Assembly (NCBI GenBank): GCA_028695735.1
Contig: JAQVIJ010000003.1
Location: forward strand, 242,246 to 306,245
Source of the DNA: Deltaproteobacteria bacterium
GTDB taxonomy: Bacteria > Desulfobacterota > Dissulfuribacteria > Dissulfuribacterales > DYLC01
DNA: 64,000 nucleotides
Direction: 5' to 3'
Each line of letters starts with the position of its first letter. The stretch's first letter is position 1. Shown one piece after another: positions 27,425-36,352 of the stretch. The notes under the pieces were generated by a model that made no database searches, was not told the origin of the DNA, and saw only the letters and a program-made list of their open reading frames with translations. A program made the translations under genes and the position numbers.

Positions 27425-27640
27425 AAAAAACATGTCATCAATCTGCCGCATACTATAATCTACAAAAAAACACCGGGGGATTGCTTCGCTTCGCTCGCAA
27501 TGACAACTCCCTGTCCTGCTCATCGCCCAAAAAACAAAAAACATGTTATTAATCTGCCACATACTATAATCTACAAAAAACAGCGGAGGATTGCCTCGCT
27601 TCGTTCACAATGACAATTTCCTATGCTACTCATCGCTCAC
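27425..27640. repeat. two tandem copies of a MITE-like palindromic repeat
   Basis: Two about 105-bp direct copies (from 27425 and 27535) each hold AACATGT..T.AATCTGCC, CATACTATAATCTACAAAAAA and then the palindromic core GATTGCTTCGCTTCGCTCG with CAATGACA. The second core is degraded (GCCTCGCTTCGTTCAC). A third relative lies at 52185. All follow a type B unit of the composite repeat. The core is a widespread genomic repeat of bacteria. Confidence 0.75.
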
Positions 27641-27871
27641 AAAAATAAAAAATCATGTCATAATATCGAATAATATCCATAAGATTCATAAGATTAGATC
27701 CATAACATAATGTCATCCAATCGTCCTGGCTTTATTGGTTCCCAATTCCCAATAGGTGAAAGAATGAATTACTCATCAAAAATCAAGATTAAACAAAATT
27801 AATAAAATTATATACGGAGTTATCGCTCTTCTCGCAGATTCAATCACATAACTTGGGCCCCTTTTTCCCCC

Positions 27872-27904
27872 TTGACATTTTTAAATACTTGCATAATCAT
27901 GCAA
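27872..27904 (+). promoter_or_regulatory. promoter and ArsR-type operator for the octahaem cytochrome operon
   Basis: A -35 TTGACA (27872-27877) is followed by the perfect inverted repeat TTGCAT-AATC-ATGCAA (27889-27904) where the -10 should lie. A second weaker copy, TGTGCAATAATGCAAT, is at 27913-27928. This position fits autorepression by the ArsR protein encoded 40 bp downstream. The -10 itself is poorly defined. Confidence 0.6.
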
Positions 27905-27944
27905 ATATGAATTTGTGCAATAATGCAATGAAAGGGGTTTTGTA

Positions 27945-28322
27945 GTGACTACCGACATCTTCAAGCTACACGCAAGTTTCTGCGGCATCTTCTCTTCGGA
28001 TATTCGGCTGCGCATCATGTGGCTCTTGGCAGAGGGAGAAAAGACCGTCACGGAGTTGGCCAACGCCTTAAACATCACGGTGGCCAATGTCTCTCAGCAC
28101 CTCTCCATCATGCGCAGTTTAGGGGCTGTGGCCAGCAGAAGGGAGGGCAGGGCCATCTATTATCACATTGCAAATCAGAAATTTTATCAGGGCGCCCTGT
28201 TGATTCGAGAGGGTCTGTTGGAGGAGATGGAAAAACGCCTGAATGCAGTCCATTTGGAACAAAAAATAACAGAGGATGAAACGGAGGTGGAACATGAACA
28301 GAAGGAGATTCTCGCTGATTAG
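27945..28322 (+). CDS. ArsR-family transcriptional regulator
   Basis: The 125-aa winged-helix protein contains SSDIRLRIMWLLAEGEKTVTELANALNITVANVSQHLSIMRSLGAVASRREG split over its DNA-recognition region, followed by the wing GRAIYYHI. ArsR repressors respond to metals or redox signals, but the usual metal cysteine pair (CVC) of ArsR/SmtB is absent; only one Cys near residue 13 is seen, so the signal may be different. The start is GTG preceded by GGGG. The coding end overlaps the start of the octahaem cytochrome by 29 bp, so the two are translationally linked. It probably represses itself and the cytochrome genes through the palindrome upstream. Confidence 0.85.
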   Translation: MTTDIFKLHASFCGIFSSDIRLRIMWLLAEGEKTVTELANALNITVANVSQHLSIMRSLGAVASRREGRAIYYHIANQKFYQGALLIREGLLEEMEKRLNAVHLEQKITEDETEVEHEQKEILAD

Positions 28323-29886
28323 GGGTGTGCTGGCAGTTAGTGGGCTGGCCTGTGCCTGCGCCATTTCGGCATGGGCGAATGTGGGTGAGGCCATGTATCA
28401 GGCAGGGCCTTTAAGCCTCAAATCCACTGCTGACCACAAGAAGTTCAAGGAGCTCAACGAGGAGTTTCAGAGCGCTCAGGAGGTGACAAAGGCCTGCCTC
28501 AAATGCCATACAGAGGCCGCCAAACAGCTGCATTCCTCCATTCACTGGAGGTGGGCATGGGAAAGGGCAGGAGGCATCGGAAAGAAGAACGCCGTCAACA
28601 ACTTCTGAATCTCCATCGTATCTAACTGGTGCAGGTGTACCAGTTGCCATGCGGGATATGGATGGAAGGACGACACCTTTGATTTCTCCTCTGAAGAAAA
28701 TGTGGATTGTCTGGTCTGTCACGACAGCACAGGCACATACAAGAAGTTTCCCACGGACTGCGGAAACCCTGTGTATGAGGAGAAGAAATTTGGGGACAAG
28801 GTATTCAAGCCCGTAAACCTCAAGGAGGTGGCGCAGCATGTCTCTCGGCCGAGTCGCAAAAACTGTGGGGCATGCCACTTCTTCGGCGGAGGCGGAGACG
28901 GTGTAAAGCATGGGGATCTGGATTCATCCCTGTCCGCTCCGCTCAAATCCCTGGATGTGCACATGGACAAGACAGGCCTGAATTATAACTGTCAGCGCTG
29001 TCACACCACGGAGATGCACCACATTCAGGGCAGGCACTATTCTGACCCGGCTGCCAACGACCACAAGGCCGCCATGCCAAAGGACTCGGCCAATCGCATA
29101 GCCTGTGAGTCCTGCCATACGGATAGGCCTCACAAAAAGAATCAAAAGATGAACGACCACACGGATAAGGTGGCTTGTCAGTCCTGTCATATTCCACTCT
29201 TTGCCCGAGAAAACCCCACTGTCATGTTCTGGGACTGGTCCAAGGCAGGCAAGAAGTCCGAGGACGGAAAGCCCATTGATGTCAAAAACAAGGAGACTGG
29301 CATCGCCTATAGCACCATGAAGGGCGAGCTGCACTGGGCAAAAAATCAGGTGCCTGAGTATTTCTGGTATAACGGCGCCATGCAACAGATGAAGGTGGGG
29401 GACAAGGTCACCGAGATAAACGGCCCGATTCAGCTCTATCGAGTGCTGGGCAGCCCTACCGATTCAAATTCCCGTATTGCACCCTTCAAGGTGCATCGAG
29501 GGATTCAGCCCTATGATGTGGAAAATCACTTGGTGGTCATTCCAAAGCTCTTCGGCAAACCTGGCACAGGCGCATACTGGGGCGATTACGACTGGATGAA
29601 GGCGTCTGAGACAGGTATGAAGGTCGCCGGGCTTCCATTTTCAGGCAAGCTGGAGTTTCGAGAGACGGTCACCTATTGGCCGCTCAACCACATGGTGGCC
29701 CCAAAGGAGCAGTCTCTTAAATGCGAGGAGTGCCACGCACAAGATGGAAGGCTTCAAAAACTCACTGGTTTTTACATGCCAGGCAGGGACAAGAGCCAGG
29801 GTATCGACCTTTTGGGATGGGTATTGGTGGCAGTATCAGGCATAGGCGCAAGCATTCACGGGCTGTTGCGCATCTTCAAACGATAG
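28294..29886 (+). CDS. octahaem tetrathionate-reductase-family cytochrome c, probable selenoprotein (UGA at codon 105)
   Basis: ATG 28294 follows GGAGGT. A signal peptide (to about residue 30) and eight haem motifs follow: CLKCH, then CTSCH, CLVCH, CGACH, CQRCH, CESCH, CQSCH and CEECH, plus a C-terminal membrane helix. Codon 105 is TGA (28606-28608), between motif 1 and motif 2. The frame continues without another stop, so all eight haems need read-through. The segment around the UGA and GYGWKDDTFDFSSE is typical of octahaem tetrathionate reductase relatives, and from memory the UGA position is a conserved cysteine there. A strong hairpin follows the UGA. The 530-aa length is normal. It resembles ExtKL-type proteins (recalled, unchecked). 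The cytochrome b gene follows by 10 bp. The likely role is periplasmic reduction of a sulfur or selenium oxyanion. Confidence 0.85.
28612..28666 (+). promoter_or_regulatory. candidate bacterial SECIS element after the octahaem cytochrome UGA
   Basis: The upper stem AACUGGUGC (28624-28632) pairs with GUACCAGUU (28637-28645) through 9 pairs including one G-U, leaving an AGGU tetraloop. A lower stem can form between UCCAUCGUAUC (28612-28622) and GAUAUGGAUGGA (28655-28666). The loop guanines are 26-27 nt after the UGA, inside the 16-37 nt range of bacterial SECIS elements. A GGU loop is also what E. coli formate dehydrogenase mRNA shows. Confidence 0.75.
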
Positions 29887-29896
29887 GAGGTCTGTC

Positions 29897-30493
29897 ATGA
29901 AGGAAGTCTATCTATATACTCGATTTGAGAGGTTCTGGCACTGGATGCAGGCAGTGCTGGTAATCCTGTTGATTGCAAGCGGCTTTGAGATACACGGCAC
30001 TTGGCGCATATGGGGCTTCCAAGCTGCCCACAACATTCACTACTGGTCTGCCTGGGGGCTGGTGGTGCTGTTTGTGTTTGCGGCCTTCTGGCACTTCACC
30101 ACGGGCGAGTGGAGACAGTATGTGCCCACCACCACGCTTCTAAAAGAGGTCTTCTGCTACTACACAAGCGGCATTTTCTGCGGGCTTCCACATCCGTTTC
30201 AAAAGGAGCGAGACAGAAAGCTGAACCCCCTTCAAAGGCTGGCGTATTTCAATCTCAAACTCGTGCTCTTTCCTCTGCAGTTCATAACAGGCTTTCTGTA
30301 TCTGTATTATAACGACTGGCCCAGGCTGAACATACACTGGCCCCTTGAGCCTGTGGCCCTGTTGCATACACTGGGCGGTTTTGCCTTTTTGGCCTTTTTG
30401 ATACTGCATGTCTATCTCACCACCACAGGTCATACGGTCTTTAGCCACTTGAAGGCCATGATCACAGGCTTCGAAGAGGTTCCTGGGAAATAA
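29897..30493 (+). CDS. cytochrome b membrane subunit (cytochrome b561/Ni-Fe hydrogenase b type)
   Basis: The 198-aa integral membrane protein has four helices and haem-ligand histidines in RFWHWMQ, AHNIHYWSAW, FAAFWHFTTG, LLHTLGGFAFLAF and LILHVYLTTTGH, as in b-type cytochromes that link the quinone pool to periplasmic cytochromes. It begins 10 bp after the octahaem cytochrome with its own AGGAGG site, so it probably passes quinol electrons to that selenocytochrome. Length and motif order match the di-haem b subunits of thiosulfate or tetrathionate-type reductases. Confidence 0.85.
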   Translation: MKEVYLYTRFERFWHWMQAVLVILLIASGFEIHGTWRIWGFQAAHNIHYWSAWGLVVLFVFAAFWHFTTGEWRQYVPTTTLLKEVFCYYTSGIFCGLPHPFQKERDRKLNPLQRLAYFNLKLVLFPLQFITGFLYLYYNDWPRLNIHWPLEPVALLHTLGGFAFLAFLILHVYLTTTGHTVFSHLKAMITGFEEVPGK

Positions 30494-30501
30494 AAGGGAA
30501 T

Positions 30502-30592
30502 GCGGCATGTCTAATGGTCTGAAGGCATGCCGCTTCACACCTCTGCGTCTCCATACCATGCAGGCTGCCTACACGGCATGCCGTTTTTTTTT
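30502..30592 (+). terminator. terminator region after the cytochrome operon
   Basis: GCGGCATG (30502-30509) is complementary to CATGCCGC (30526-30533). A second GGCATGCCG palindrome lies at 30575-30583 and is followed by a run of nine T (30584-30592), the form of an intrinsic terminator. Confidence 0.65.
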
Positions 30593-30632
30593 GCCTCCCT
30601 CGCCGGTTTGAATTATTGAACCGGCATTTTTT

Positions 30633-30640
30633 GCCGATAA
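30633..30640 (+). promoter_or_regulatory. possible sigma-28 -10 element for flagellar genes
   Basis: GCCGATAA matches the flagellar sigma-28 -10 consensus exactly, 130 bp upstream of the flgN-flgK operon. The -35 partner is weak, and the site overlaps a small CGGCA...TGCCG palindrome, so the call is tentative. Confidence 0.4.
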
Positions 30641-30770
30641 TAACAAAAAAGGCCCTTTTTGGAATGCTAATGCCTTGAAATGCAGGCATAACGCCCTTTT
30701 CATTTAAGGCATTGTTTTTGCAAGATACCATGTAAAGACATTACACGAGCATCTGAAAGGAGCTAACCTC

Positions 30771-31346
30771 ATGAATACACAGCATAACGAAACCACATAT
30801 AATAACTACAACAATCAGCAGATCAGACTCTCCCTGCCACCCATGCCTCCGTCCTTCTGGCGCAAGGCCGATGAACTCATGGAGTTGTGGATGGGGCTTT
30901 CCATGCTTCTGGATCAGGAGTGGAAACAGATAAAACAGAACGACCTTCTGAAACTCTGGGAGATTCAGGCAAAAAAGCGGAAGACTGCCGAGATGATAGA
31001 CCTCACAGAGAGAAGATTCTCCATGACCATCGAGACCTTGCTCAAGGCCTGTGGAGTAAAAGAGATTGACCGTACTGGAATGCTGGAGCTGTTCAAACAA
31101 TATATCGACCATGCCGACACAGACCGTTTCGCCCGCTGGCTGGTCAATTATAGAATGATCAAGCAAGAGGTTACGGACAGAAACAGACGTCATGCCCTCT
31201 GGTTGGAGGATCAGGCTCGAATCACCAAGGACCTGGTAGCCATCTTTACCTCCAGGCACAGGGATGCAAAGAGCACCTATGTGCCTGTGGGTTATGGAAG
31301 GGTGGGGCAGAGGATGCAGCCCGTATATAAGAAGGAGGTGGTCTGA
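30771..31346 (+). CDS. flgN: FlgN-type flagellar chaperone
   Basis: The 191-aa, mainly helical protein (LMELWMGLSMLLDQEWKQI, RRFSMTIETLLKACG, LVNYRMIKQEVTDRNRRHAL) ends in YGRVGQRMQPVYKKEVV. FlgN chaperones bind the hook-filament junction proteins FlgK and FlgL in the cytoplasm before export. Sequence similarity is weak, and the call rests on length, helical pattern and position immediately before flgK (start codon adjacent to the stop). AAAGGAG precedes the ATG. The alternative is another export chaperone of the same operon. Confidence 0.65.
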   Translation: MNTQHNETTYNNYNNQQIRLSLPPMPPSFWRKADELMELWMGLSMLLDQEWKQIKQNDLLKLWEIQAKKRKTAEMIDLTERRFSMTIETLLKACGVKEIDRTGMLELFKQYIDHADTDRFARWLVNYRMIKQEVTDRNRRHALWLEDQARITKDLVAIFTSRHRDAKSTYVPVGYGRVGQRMQPVYKKEVV

Positions 31347-34300
31347 ATGCCCGGCATCAGTAGCTTTTTGAATGTGGCCAAGGTTGCTATTCTGGCACAT
31401 CAGAACAACCTGCATGTGGCGGCCAATAACATCGGAAATGTGAACACCGAGGGTTATTCCAAGCAGAACGTTACACTTTCGCCGGCCTACATGACCCCTA
31501 CCAGTTTCGGACCTGTGGGGAATGGTGTCAATGTCACTGATGTAACCAGGGACTATGACCGCTTTATCACCACTACGCTCTTCGATAAGACATCTGTCAT
31601 GTCAGGGCTTCAGACCCGCCAAAGCGGCATGAAGCTCATAGAGGGCGTGGTAAATGAGGCGGACACCAATGGTCTGAATGAGCTTTTAAGCCGATTCTGG
31701 ACCTCTTGGGACGATGTGGCCAACAATGCAGAGGGGACTGCTGAGCGCACAAGCCTTTTGAACAATGCCCAATTGCTGGCAACAGGACTCAAGGATCGCT
31801 ATAACCAGCTTCTAAAACTCTCCCAGGATGTGGACCAAAATATTCAGGCATCTGTAAAGGAATTGAATAAACTTACGGACCAGGTAGCTGAACTGAACGT
31901 GCAGATAGTGGCAGCGGAATCAGGCCATCATGCAGCCAATGACCTGCGGGATCAGCGGGATAATATCATAAAAAGGCTCTCCGAGATCGCTGACATCAGT
32001 TATTTCGAGACGCAGCGGGGCACCTACACCGTGCTCATAGGTCAGGGCAGCCCACTGGTGGAAGGGAATCGTTCCTGGCATCTGGGAATCGAGGATAACA
32101 GCGTCAAGTGGATCGGCCAGAACGGCCAGCGCGTCACTCTGCGCAGCGAGGACGTGCAAAACGGGGAGCTGGGCGGCTGGATGGCCATAAAGGACATGGT
32201 GAAGCCCCCTGACCCCGCGGTGCTTACCGGTTCCCAGGTGAATACCGCCAGCGGAACCAACATCAAATATGCCACTCGTTGGAATCAGATAGACGGCGTC
32301 ACTGTGACAGGGGATTTCAGCATCAAATACTCCGGCACGGATCAAAACGGCCTGCCCATCACAGGGCAGTTCGACTACCACGCCTCTCCTGAAAGCAATG
32401 CCACTGTGGGGGATTTTCTGGAATCCATCAGGACTGCCTTTCAGTTGCCCGGGCCTCCACCGGTGGATAGGGTGCGAGTGGACCTCACAGATGACGGCCG
32501 CATTCGCATAACAGACATCATGCCTGGCACCTCTCCCATTTCATTTAACATCGAATCCGTTCAGGGTGCTGTGTATGGCCTGAATCTCGGCCAGTTTGAC
32601 AAGGCCTATCCACCCAACTATCTGGAGCAGTTGAACACCTTGGGCACGGAGCTGATAAAATTGGTAAATGCACAGCATTCCCAGGGCGTTGGGCTCTTGC
32701 CCTTGCGTGAGACAACTGGCAACTTTGCAGCCTTAAACACCAATCAGCCCATTGGTCTCAAGGCCTCTGGTCTAAAATTTTCTGATGCAGTGCAGGACGG
32801 CAGCTTTCAAATCTGGCTCTATGACAAAAACGGCCAGGTCATAGACGCAGACCCAACAACCCCTGAGGTAAATGACCCCTTGACCATTGCTGTCAATGCC
32901 AATACCACCACTATGGAAGACATAAAAAATGCCATCAACAACGCCGTGTTCGGCGGCACCACCACACCTATGGGGCTTTCGGCCCGCATTTTAGACGGTA
33001 GGCTGGTGATTCAGGCCAATGGGACCAGTCAGGTGGCTGGATTTGGTTTTTCCGATGACACATCAAATGCACTCCTGGCCTTGGGGCTTAACAGCTTCTT
33101 CACCGGCTATGACGCCGCCACCATCGACATAGACCCTGTAATCTCAAGGGATGTGCGTTTCATAGCCGCTGCCCAGGTCAGCCCTCGTGGCACAGACAGC
33201 CTCACCAGCGCCAATATGACCAGAGAACCTTCTCGTCCCCTGGGCTCTGTAGTGACAGCCGGCAGTTTTTCCGTGGCCATATACGACAAGGACGGCAAGA
33301 TGGTGGACCTGGATGACAATACAGCCGGTGTCAATCCACTTACCATCACCATTGACCCCACCAAACAGTCCTTGAACGACATTATAGCCGCCATAGACGC
33401 CATAGACGGCCTCCATGCCGAGATGAGCAACGGCATTCTGCACGTGCGTCTGGAGCAGGAAAACCCTGAGCCGGCAAATAATTCCCAGCACTGGGCAACG
33501 GTGGCATTGGGGGATGACACCACTGGGCTTTTGGCATATTTGGGTGTTGGGGCCAGTTTTTCAGGGACTAAGCCCATGAATGCCAGTAAATCCGTTACCG
33601 ACCCAACTCAGGCCCTTGGCACATCCGCATCTGGCCTGGCCCAGTTTCAGGGGCTTAAACCAGGTTCCTTTGTGGTGAACCACTTTGATGCGGACGGCAA
33701 CAATATCAGCTCTCAGGAGATTCACTTTGATTCAGCCACCACCAGCCTGAACGACCTGGTCACGGCCCTGAACGCTGTGCCTGGCGTAAATGCCTCCTTG
33801 TCCAGCGTGACCATTCAGGGCCAGACGCAGTATTTCCTGTCCCTGACCAATACCGTCCCTGGCCAGACCATGAGTCTTTCCGAGGATACCAGCGGCATTC
33901 TAACTGCCCTTGGCTTAAATGTTGCCCAGCCCGAACTGCAGGGTGCATTCAAGGCCGACAGAATGGCCGAGCCTTTGAACAACATCAAGGCCGACATGAA
34001 CCCAGGCAGTTTCAACATCTATCTCTATGACAAGAACGGACAGTTCATGGGTGTGCACAACATCGAGGTCAACCCTCAATACGACAGCCTTTCCGACATA
34101 GCCAATCGTTTAAACGGGCTGAATGATATTAAGTCATGGGTGGAACCCGACGGCAGGCTGCACATAGAGACAGAGGGTCAGGCAGGCAAGTTCGTATTGG
34201 CGGATGACACCACTGATGCACCCGGAATTTCAGGATTTCTGGCCAAAACAGGGCTTTTTACCCCTGCTGGAGGCATTCTGGCCAAGGCCAACAACCAAAA

Positions 34301-34601
34301 CGCCTTGACCATGCGGGATCTGTCCAAACGGCCCATCGCCAATCTGAACGATGCGACCCTAAACGAGGCCTATCATGGCATTGTAGGCACCATAGGCATT
34401 CAGTCTCGCGGTTTTCAGCAGGACTACGACTTCAGCAAGGCGCAGGTGGATGAACTGCAACAGCGCCGCGACTCTGTGTCAGGTGTGTCCCTGGACGAGG
34501 AAATGGCCAACCTGATTCGCTTTCAGCAGGCATATACAGCCGCAGCCAAGCTCATCAAGATGGCCGATGAGATGTTTGTGACCATATTGGAAACCAAATA
34601 A
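31347..34601 (+). CDS. flgK: flagellar hook-associated protein 1, extra-long
   Basis: FlgK forms the first hook-filament junction ring. The N-terminal 160 residues (ISSFLNVAKVAILAHQNNLHVAANNIGNVNTEGYSK) and the last 100 (GVSLDEEMANLIRFQQAYTAAAKLIKMADEMF) are the conserved D0/D1 coiled parts. The middle is enlarged to make 1084 aa against about 500-650 usually. It contains at least four repeats of a beta-rich domain at about residues 485, 638, 771 and 885, each starting GSF.(I/V)..(Y/F)D.(D/N)G, plus a more distant one near 325. These would protrude from the filament base. It starts with GGAGGTGGTCTGAATG and leads into flgL after 16 bp. Confidence 0.93.
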   Translation: MPGISSFLNVAKVAILAHQNNLHVAANNIGNVNTEGYSKQNVTLSPAYMTPTSFGPVGNGVNVTDVTRDYDRFITTTLFDKTSVMSGLQTRQSGMKLIEGVVNEADTNGLNELLSRFWTSWDDVANNAEGTAERTSLLNNAQLLATGLKDRYNQLLKLSQDVDQNIQASVKELNKLTDQVAELNVQIVAAESGHHAANDLRDQRDNIIKRLSEIADISYFETQRGTYTVLIGQGSPLVEGNRSWHLGIEDNSVKWIGQNGQRVTLRSEDVQNGELGGWMAIKDMVKPPDPAVLTGSQVNTASGTNIKYATRWNQIDGVTVTGDFSIKYSGTDQNGLPITGQFDYHASPESNATVGDFLESIRTAFQLPGPPPVDRVRVDLTDDGRIRITDIMPGTSPISFNIESVQGAVYGLNLGQFDKAYPPNYLEQLNTLGTELIKLVNAQHSQGVGLLPLRETTGNFAALNTNQPIGLKASGLKFSDAVQDGSFQIWLYDKNGQVIDADPTTPEVNDPLTIAVNANTTTMEDIKNAINNAVFGGTTTPMGLSARILDGRLVIQANGTSQVAGFGFSDDTSNALLALGLNSFFTGYDAATIDIDPVISRDVRFIAAAQVSPRGTDSLTSANMTREPSRPLGSVVTAGSFSVAIYDKDGKMVDLDDNTAGVNPLTITIDPTKQSLNDIIAAIDAIDGLHAEMSNGILHVRLEQENPEPANNSQHWATVALGDDTTGLLAYLGVGASFSGTKPMNASKSVTDPTQALGTSASGLAQFQGLKPGSFVVNHFDADGNNISSQEIHFDSATTSLNDLVTALNAVPGVNASLSSVTIQGQTQYFLSLTNTVPGQTMSLSEDTSGILTALGLNVAQPELQGAFKADRMAEPLNNIKADMNPGSFNIYLYDKNGQFMGVHNIEVNPQYDSLSDIANRLNGLNDIKSWVEPDGRLHIETEGQAGKFVLADDTTDAPGISGFLAKTGLFTPAGGILAKANNQNALTMRDLSKRPIANLNDATLNEAYHGIVGTIGIQSRGFQQDYDFSKAQVDELQQRRDSVSGVSLDEEMANLIRFQQAYTAAAKLIKMADEMFVTILETK

Positions 34602-34617
34602 CAGGGGGTGAGCCGAC

Positions 34618-35517
34618 ATGAGAATCACCATGAACAGTATTTATAGCCGAATCAATACCGATTTGAACCGGTTGACTGAGGCCTTGGACAAGACCAATTC
34701 CGCCATATCATCAGGCAAGATATACAGACTGCCCTCGGACGAACCCGTGGCCATGACTCATGCCCAGGCCATTCGAAACGCCATTTCGGACACAGACCAA
34801 TATCAGCGGAACATCACCTATGGAAAGGCCTGGACCACCGCCACTGAGAGCACCCTGACACAGGTGCAGGACCGGCTCATGCGGGCCAAGACCCTGGCCA
34901 ACCAGGCCATCAATGACAGCCAGAGTGCTGAGAGCCGAAAGGCCATTGCAGCAGAGGTCAAGACCATCATGGAGGAAGTGGCGACTCTGGGCAATACCAA
35001 ATTGGGCGGCAGATACATTTTGGCAGGCTCTCGGACCGCGGATTATCCTGCGGGCGTCACGCCTCTTATGCTCAACAAGGATGGGACAGTTGAGTATAAC
35101 GGCAATGAGGACGACCTGCGGATTACAGTGGCTGACGGCACCACGCAGAAGATCAACATCGATGGTCACAGCGCCTTTATGGCCACCGGTGTATTTGATG
35201 GTCTGAAACTGCTCAATGACGGACTAAACGCCAACAGCCGGGGGGATATAGAGGTGGCCTTGGGAGACATAGACACCGCCATAGAAAAGGTCAACTCCCT
35301 GATCTCGCAGATAGGCGCCCAGGACAACACCCTCACAAACAAGACGGACATGGCCGCCACATTTTCTCTTACCAACAAGGAAAGGCTGTCCGATATAGAA
35401 GAGACCGACATGGTCAAGGCTGTTACAGAGCTTCAGACAAAACAGGTCAGTTATCAGGCCGCCTTGGGTGCTGCCTCCAAGGTGATGGGTTTGAGCCTTG
35501 CAGACTATCTGAAATAA
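34618..35517 (+). CDS. flgL: flagellar hook-associated protein 3
   Basis: The 299-aa flagellin-family protein begins MRITMNSIYSRINTDLNRL and has LPSDEPVAMTHAQAIRNAI...YQRNI, the flagellin-like N-terminal helix, then TLGNTKLGGRYILAGSRT and the C-terminal helix QTKQVSYQAALGAASKVMGLSLADYL. It forms the second junction ring between FlgK and filament. GGGGGTGAG precedes the ATG. It is co-transcribed with flgK and, after 26 bp, csrA. Confidence 0.93.
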   Translation: MRITMNSIYSRINTDLNRLTEALDKTNSAISSGKIYRLPSDEPVAMTHAQAIRNAISDTDQYQRNITYGKAWTTATESTLTQVQDRLMRAKTLANQAINDSQSAESRKAIAAEVKTIMEEVATLGNTKLGGRYILAGSRTADYPAGVTPLMLNKDGTVEYNGNEDDLRITVADGTTQKINIDGHSAFMATGVFDGLKLLNDGLNANSRGDIEVALGDIDTAIEKVNSLISQIGAQDNTLTNKTDMAATFSLTNKERLSDIEETDMVKAVTELQTKQVSYQAALGAASKVMGLSLADYLK

Positions 35518-35543
35518 GGACATAATGGCGCAAGGAGGCTGCC

Positions 35544-35777
35544 ATGTTGATACTGACCAGAAAGACAGAGGAAAAGATTCGAATAGGTGATGGAATAGAG
35601 ATCAAGATACTGGAGATACGGGGCAATCAGGTGAAGATCGGCATAACCGCTCCGCCCAACACGACCATTCTGCGGGATGAGGTCTATACCCGCATTCAGG
35701 AACAGAACAGGCTGGCTGCCAATGCCCCTGCGGATATAAAGACGCTGGATGCCATCGTTCCCACAAAGGAGAAATGA
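35544..35777 (+). CDS. csrA: carbon storage regulator, RNA-binding translational repressor
   Basis: CsrA dimers bind GGA motifs in mRNA leaders and block translation, including that of flagellin. The 77-aa protein has the N-terminal MLILTRKTEEKIRIGDGIEIKI motif and GNQVKIGITAP...RDEVYTRIQEQN. The short C-terminal tail is slightly longer than in E. coli. An AAGGAGG just before the ATG also contains a GGA, so autoregulation is possible. It lies between flgL and fliW, the usual arrangement where FliW controls CsrA. Confidence 0.95.
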   Translation: MLILTRKTEEKIRIGDGIEIKILEIRGNQVKIGITAPPNTTILRDEVYTRIQEQNRLAANAPADIKTLDAIVPTKEK

Positions 35778-35778
35778 A

Positions 35779-36234
35779 ATGAAACTGGAAACAATGCGTT
35801 TCGGCACACTTGATGTCGCTGACGAGGACATCCTCCTGTTTAAACGAGGTATATTGGGTTTCCCTGAACAAAAACGCTATGTGCTCATTCCACATAGGCC
35901 TGACTCGCCTTTTTTCTGGTTGCAGAGTGTGGACATGCCTGAACTGGCCTTTGTGGCAATTACGCCTTCCGTGTGTCTGGCCGATTATGAGTTCGACATA
36001 CCCGACAATGTCCAGGAGGAGCTGGAGCTTGCCAGCGCTGAGCAGGCTGAAACCCTGCTCATTGTAACCATTCCAAAGGACAATCCCAAATGCATCACGG
36101 CCAATCTGTTGGGCCCTGTGGTCATCAATATGGAAAAGCGGCTGGGCATGCAGGTGGTGCTGGACCCCAATACCTATCCTGTGCAGTATCCCCTGAATCC
36201 GGAGTGTCAGAAGACACAACAGCTGGCGCCTTGA
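35779..36234 (+). CDS. fliW: flagellar assembly factor FliW, CsrA antagonist
   Basis: FliW binds CsrA and releases flagellin mRNA; when flagellin accumulates FliW binds it instead. The 151-aa protein starts MKLETMRFGTLDVADEDILLF and shows GILGFPEQKRYVLIPH, SPFFWLQSVDMPELAFVAI, VTIPKDNPKCITANLLGPVVI and the C-terminal YPVQYPL. The start 35779 lies right after the csrA stop, inside GAGAAATGAAATG; the longer frame inside csrA is rejected. It ends the flagellar block. Confidence 0.93.
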   Translation: MKLETMRFGTLDVADEDILLFKRGILGFPEQKRYVLIPHRPDSPFFWLQSVDMPELAFVAITPSVCLADYEFDIPDNVQEELELASAEQAETLLIVTIPKDNPKCITANLLGPVVINMEKRLGMQVVLDPNTYPVQYPLNPECQKTQQLAP

Positions 36235-36352
36235 AAAATTAGAATTTTCGCCGACGAACAACGCATTTGTGGGGCGAAAGGGCAATTTTGCAGAGTTCCA
36301 GTGCATGATTTGAGGGTGTTACGGGAAGCCTGAAATTGAATCTTGTTTTTTC

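Noticed and set aside
26509..27562. Several 60-100-codon reading frames in the repeat field
   Set aside because: They are translations of the cruciform units and recur at every copy with the same words; no ribosome sites or family similarity.
26109..27944. CRISPR array or transposon carrying genes
   Set aside because: Repeats are 114-bp structured units in inverted pairs, not short direct repeats with unique spacers, and no cas or transposase gene is present in the window.
28606..28608. Octahaem cytochrome as a pseudogene or two separate genes
   Set aside because: The frame is continuous apart from one TGA, essential haem motifs lie on both sides, and a SECIS-like hairpin follows; no frameshift or further stop is present.
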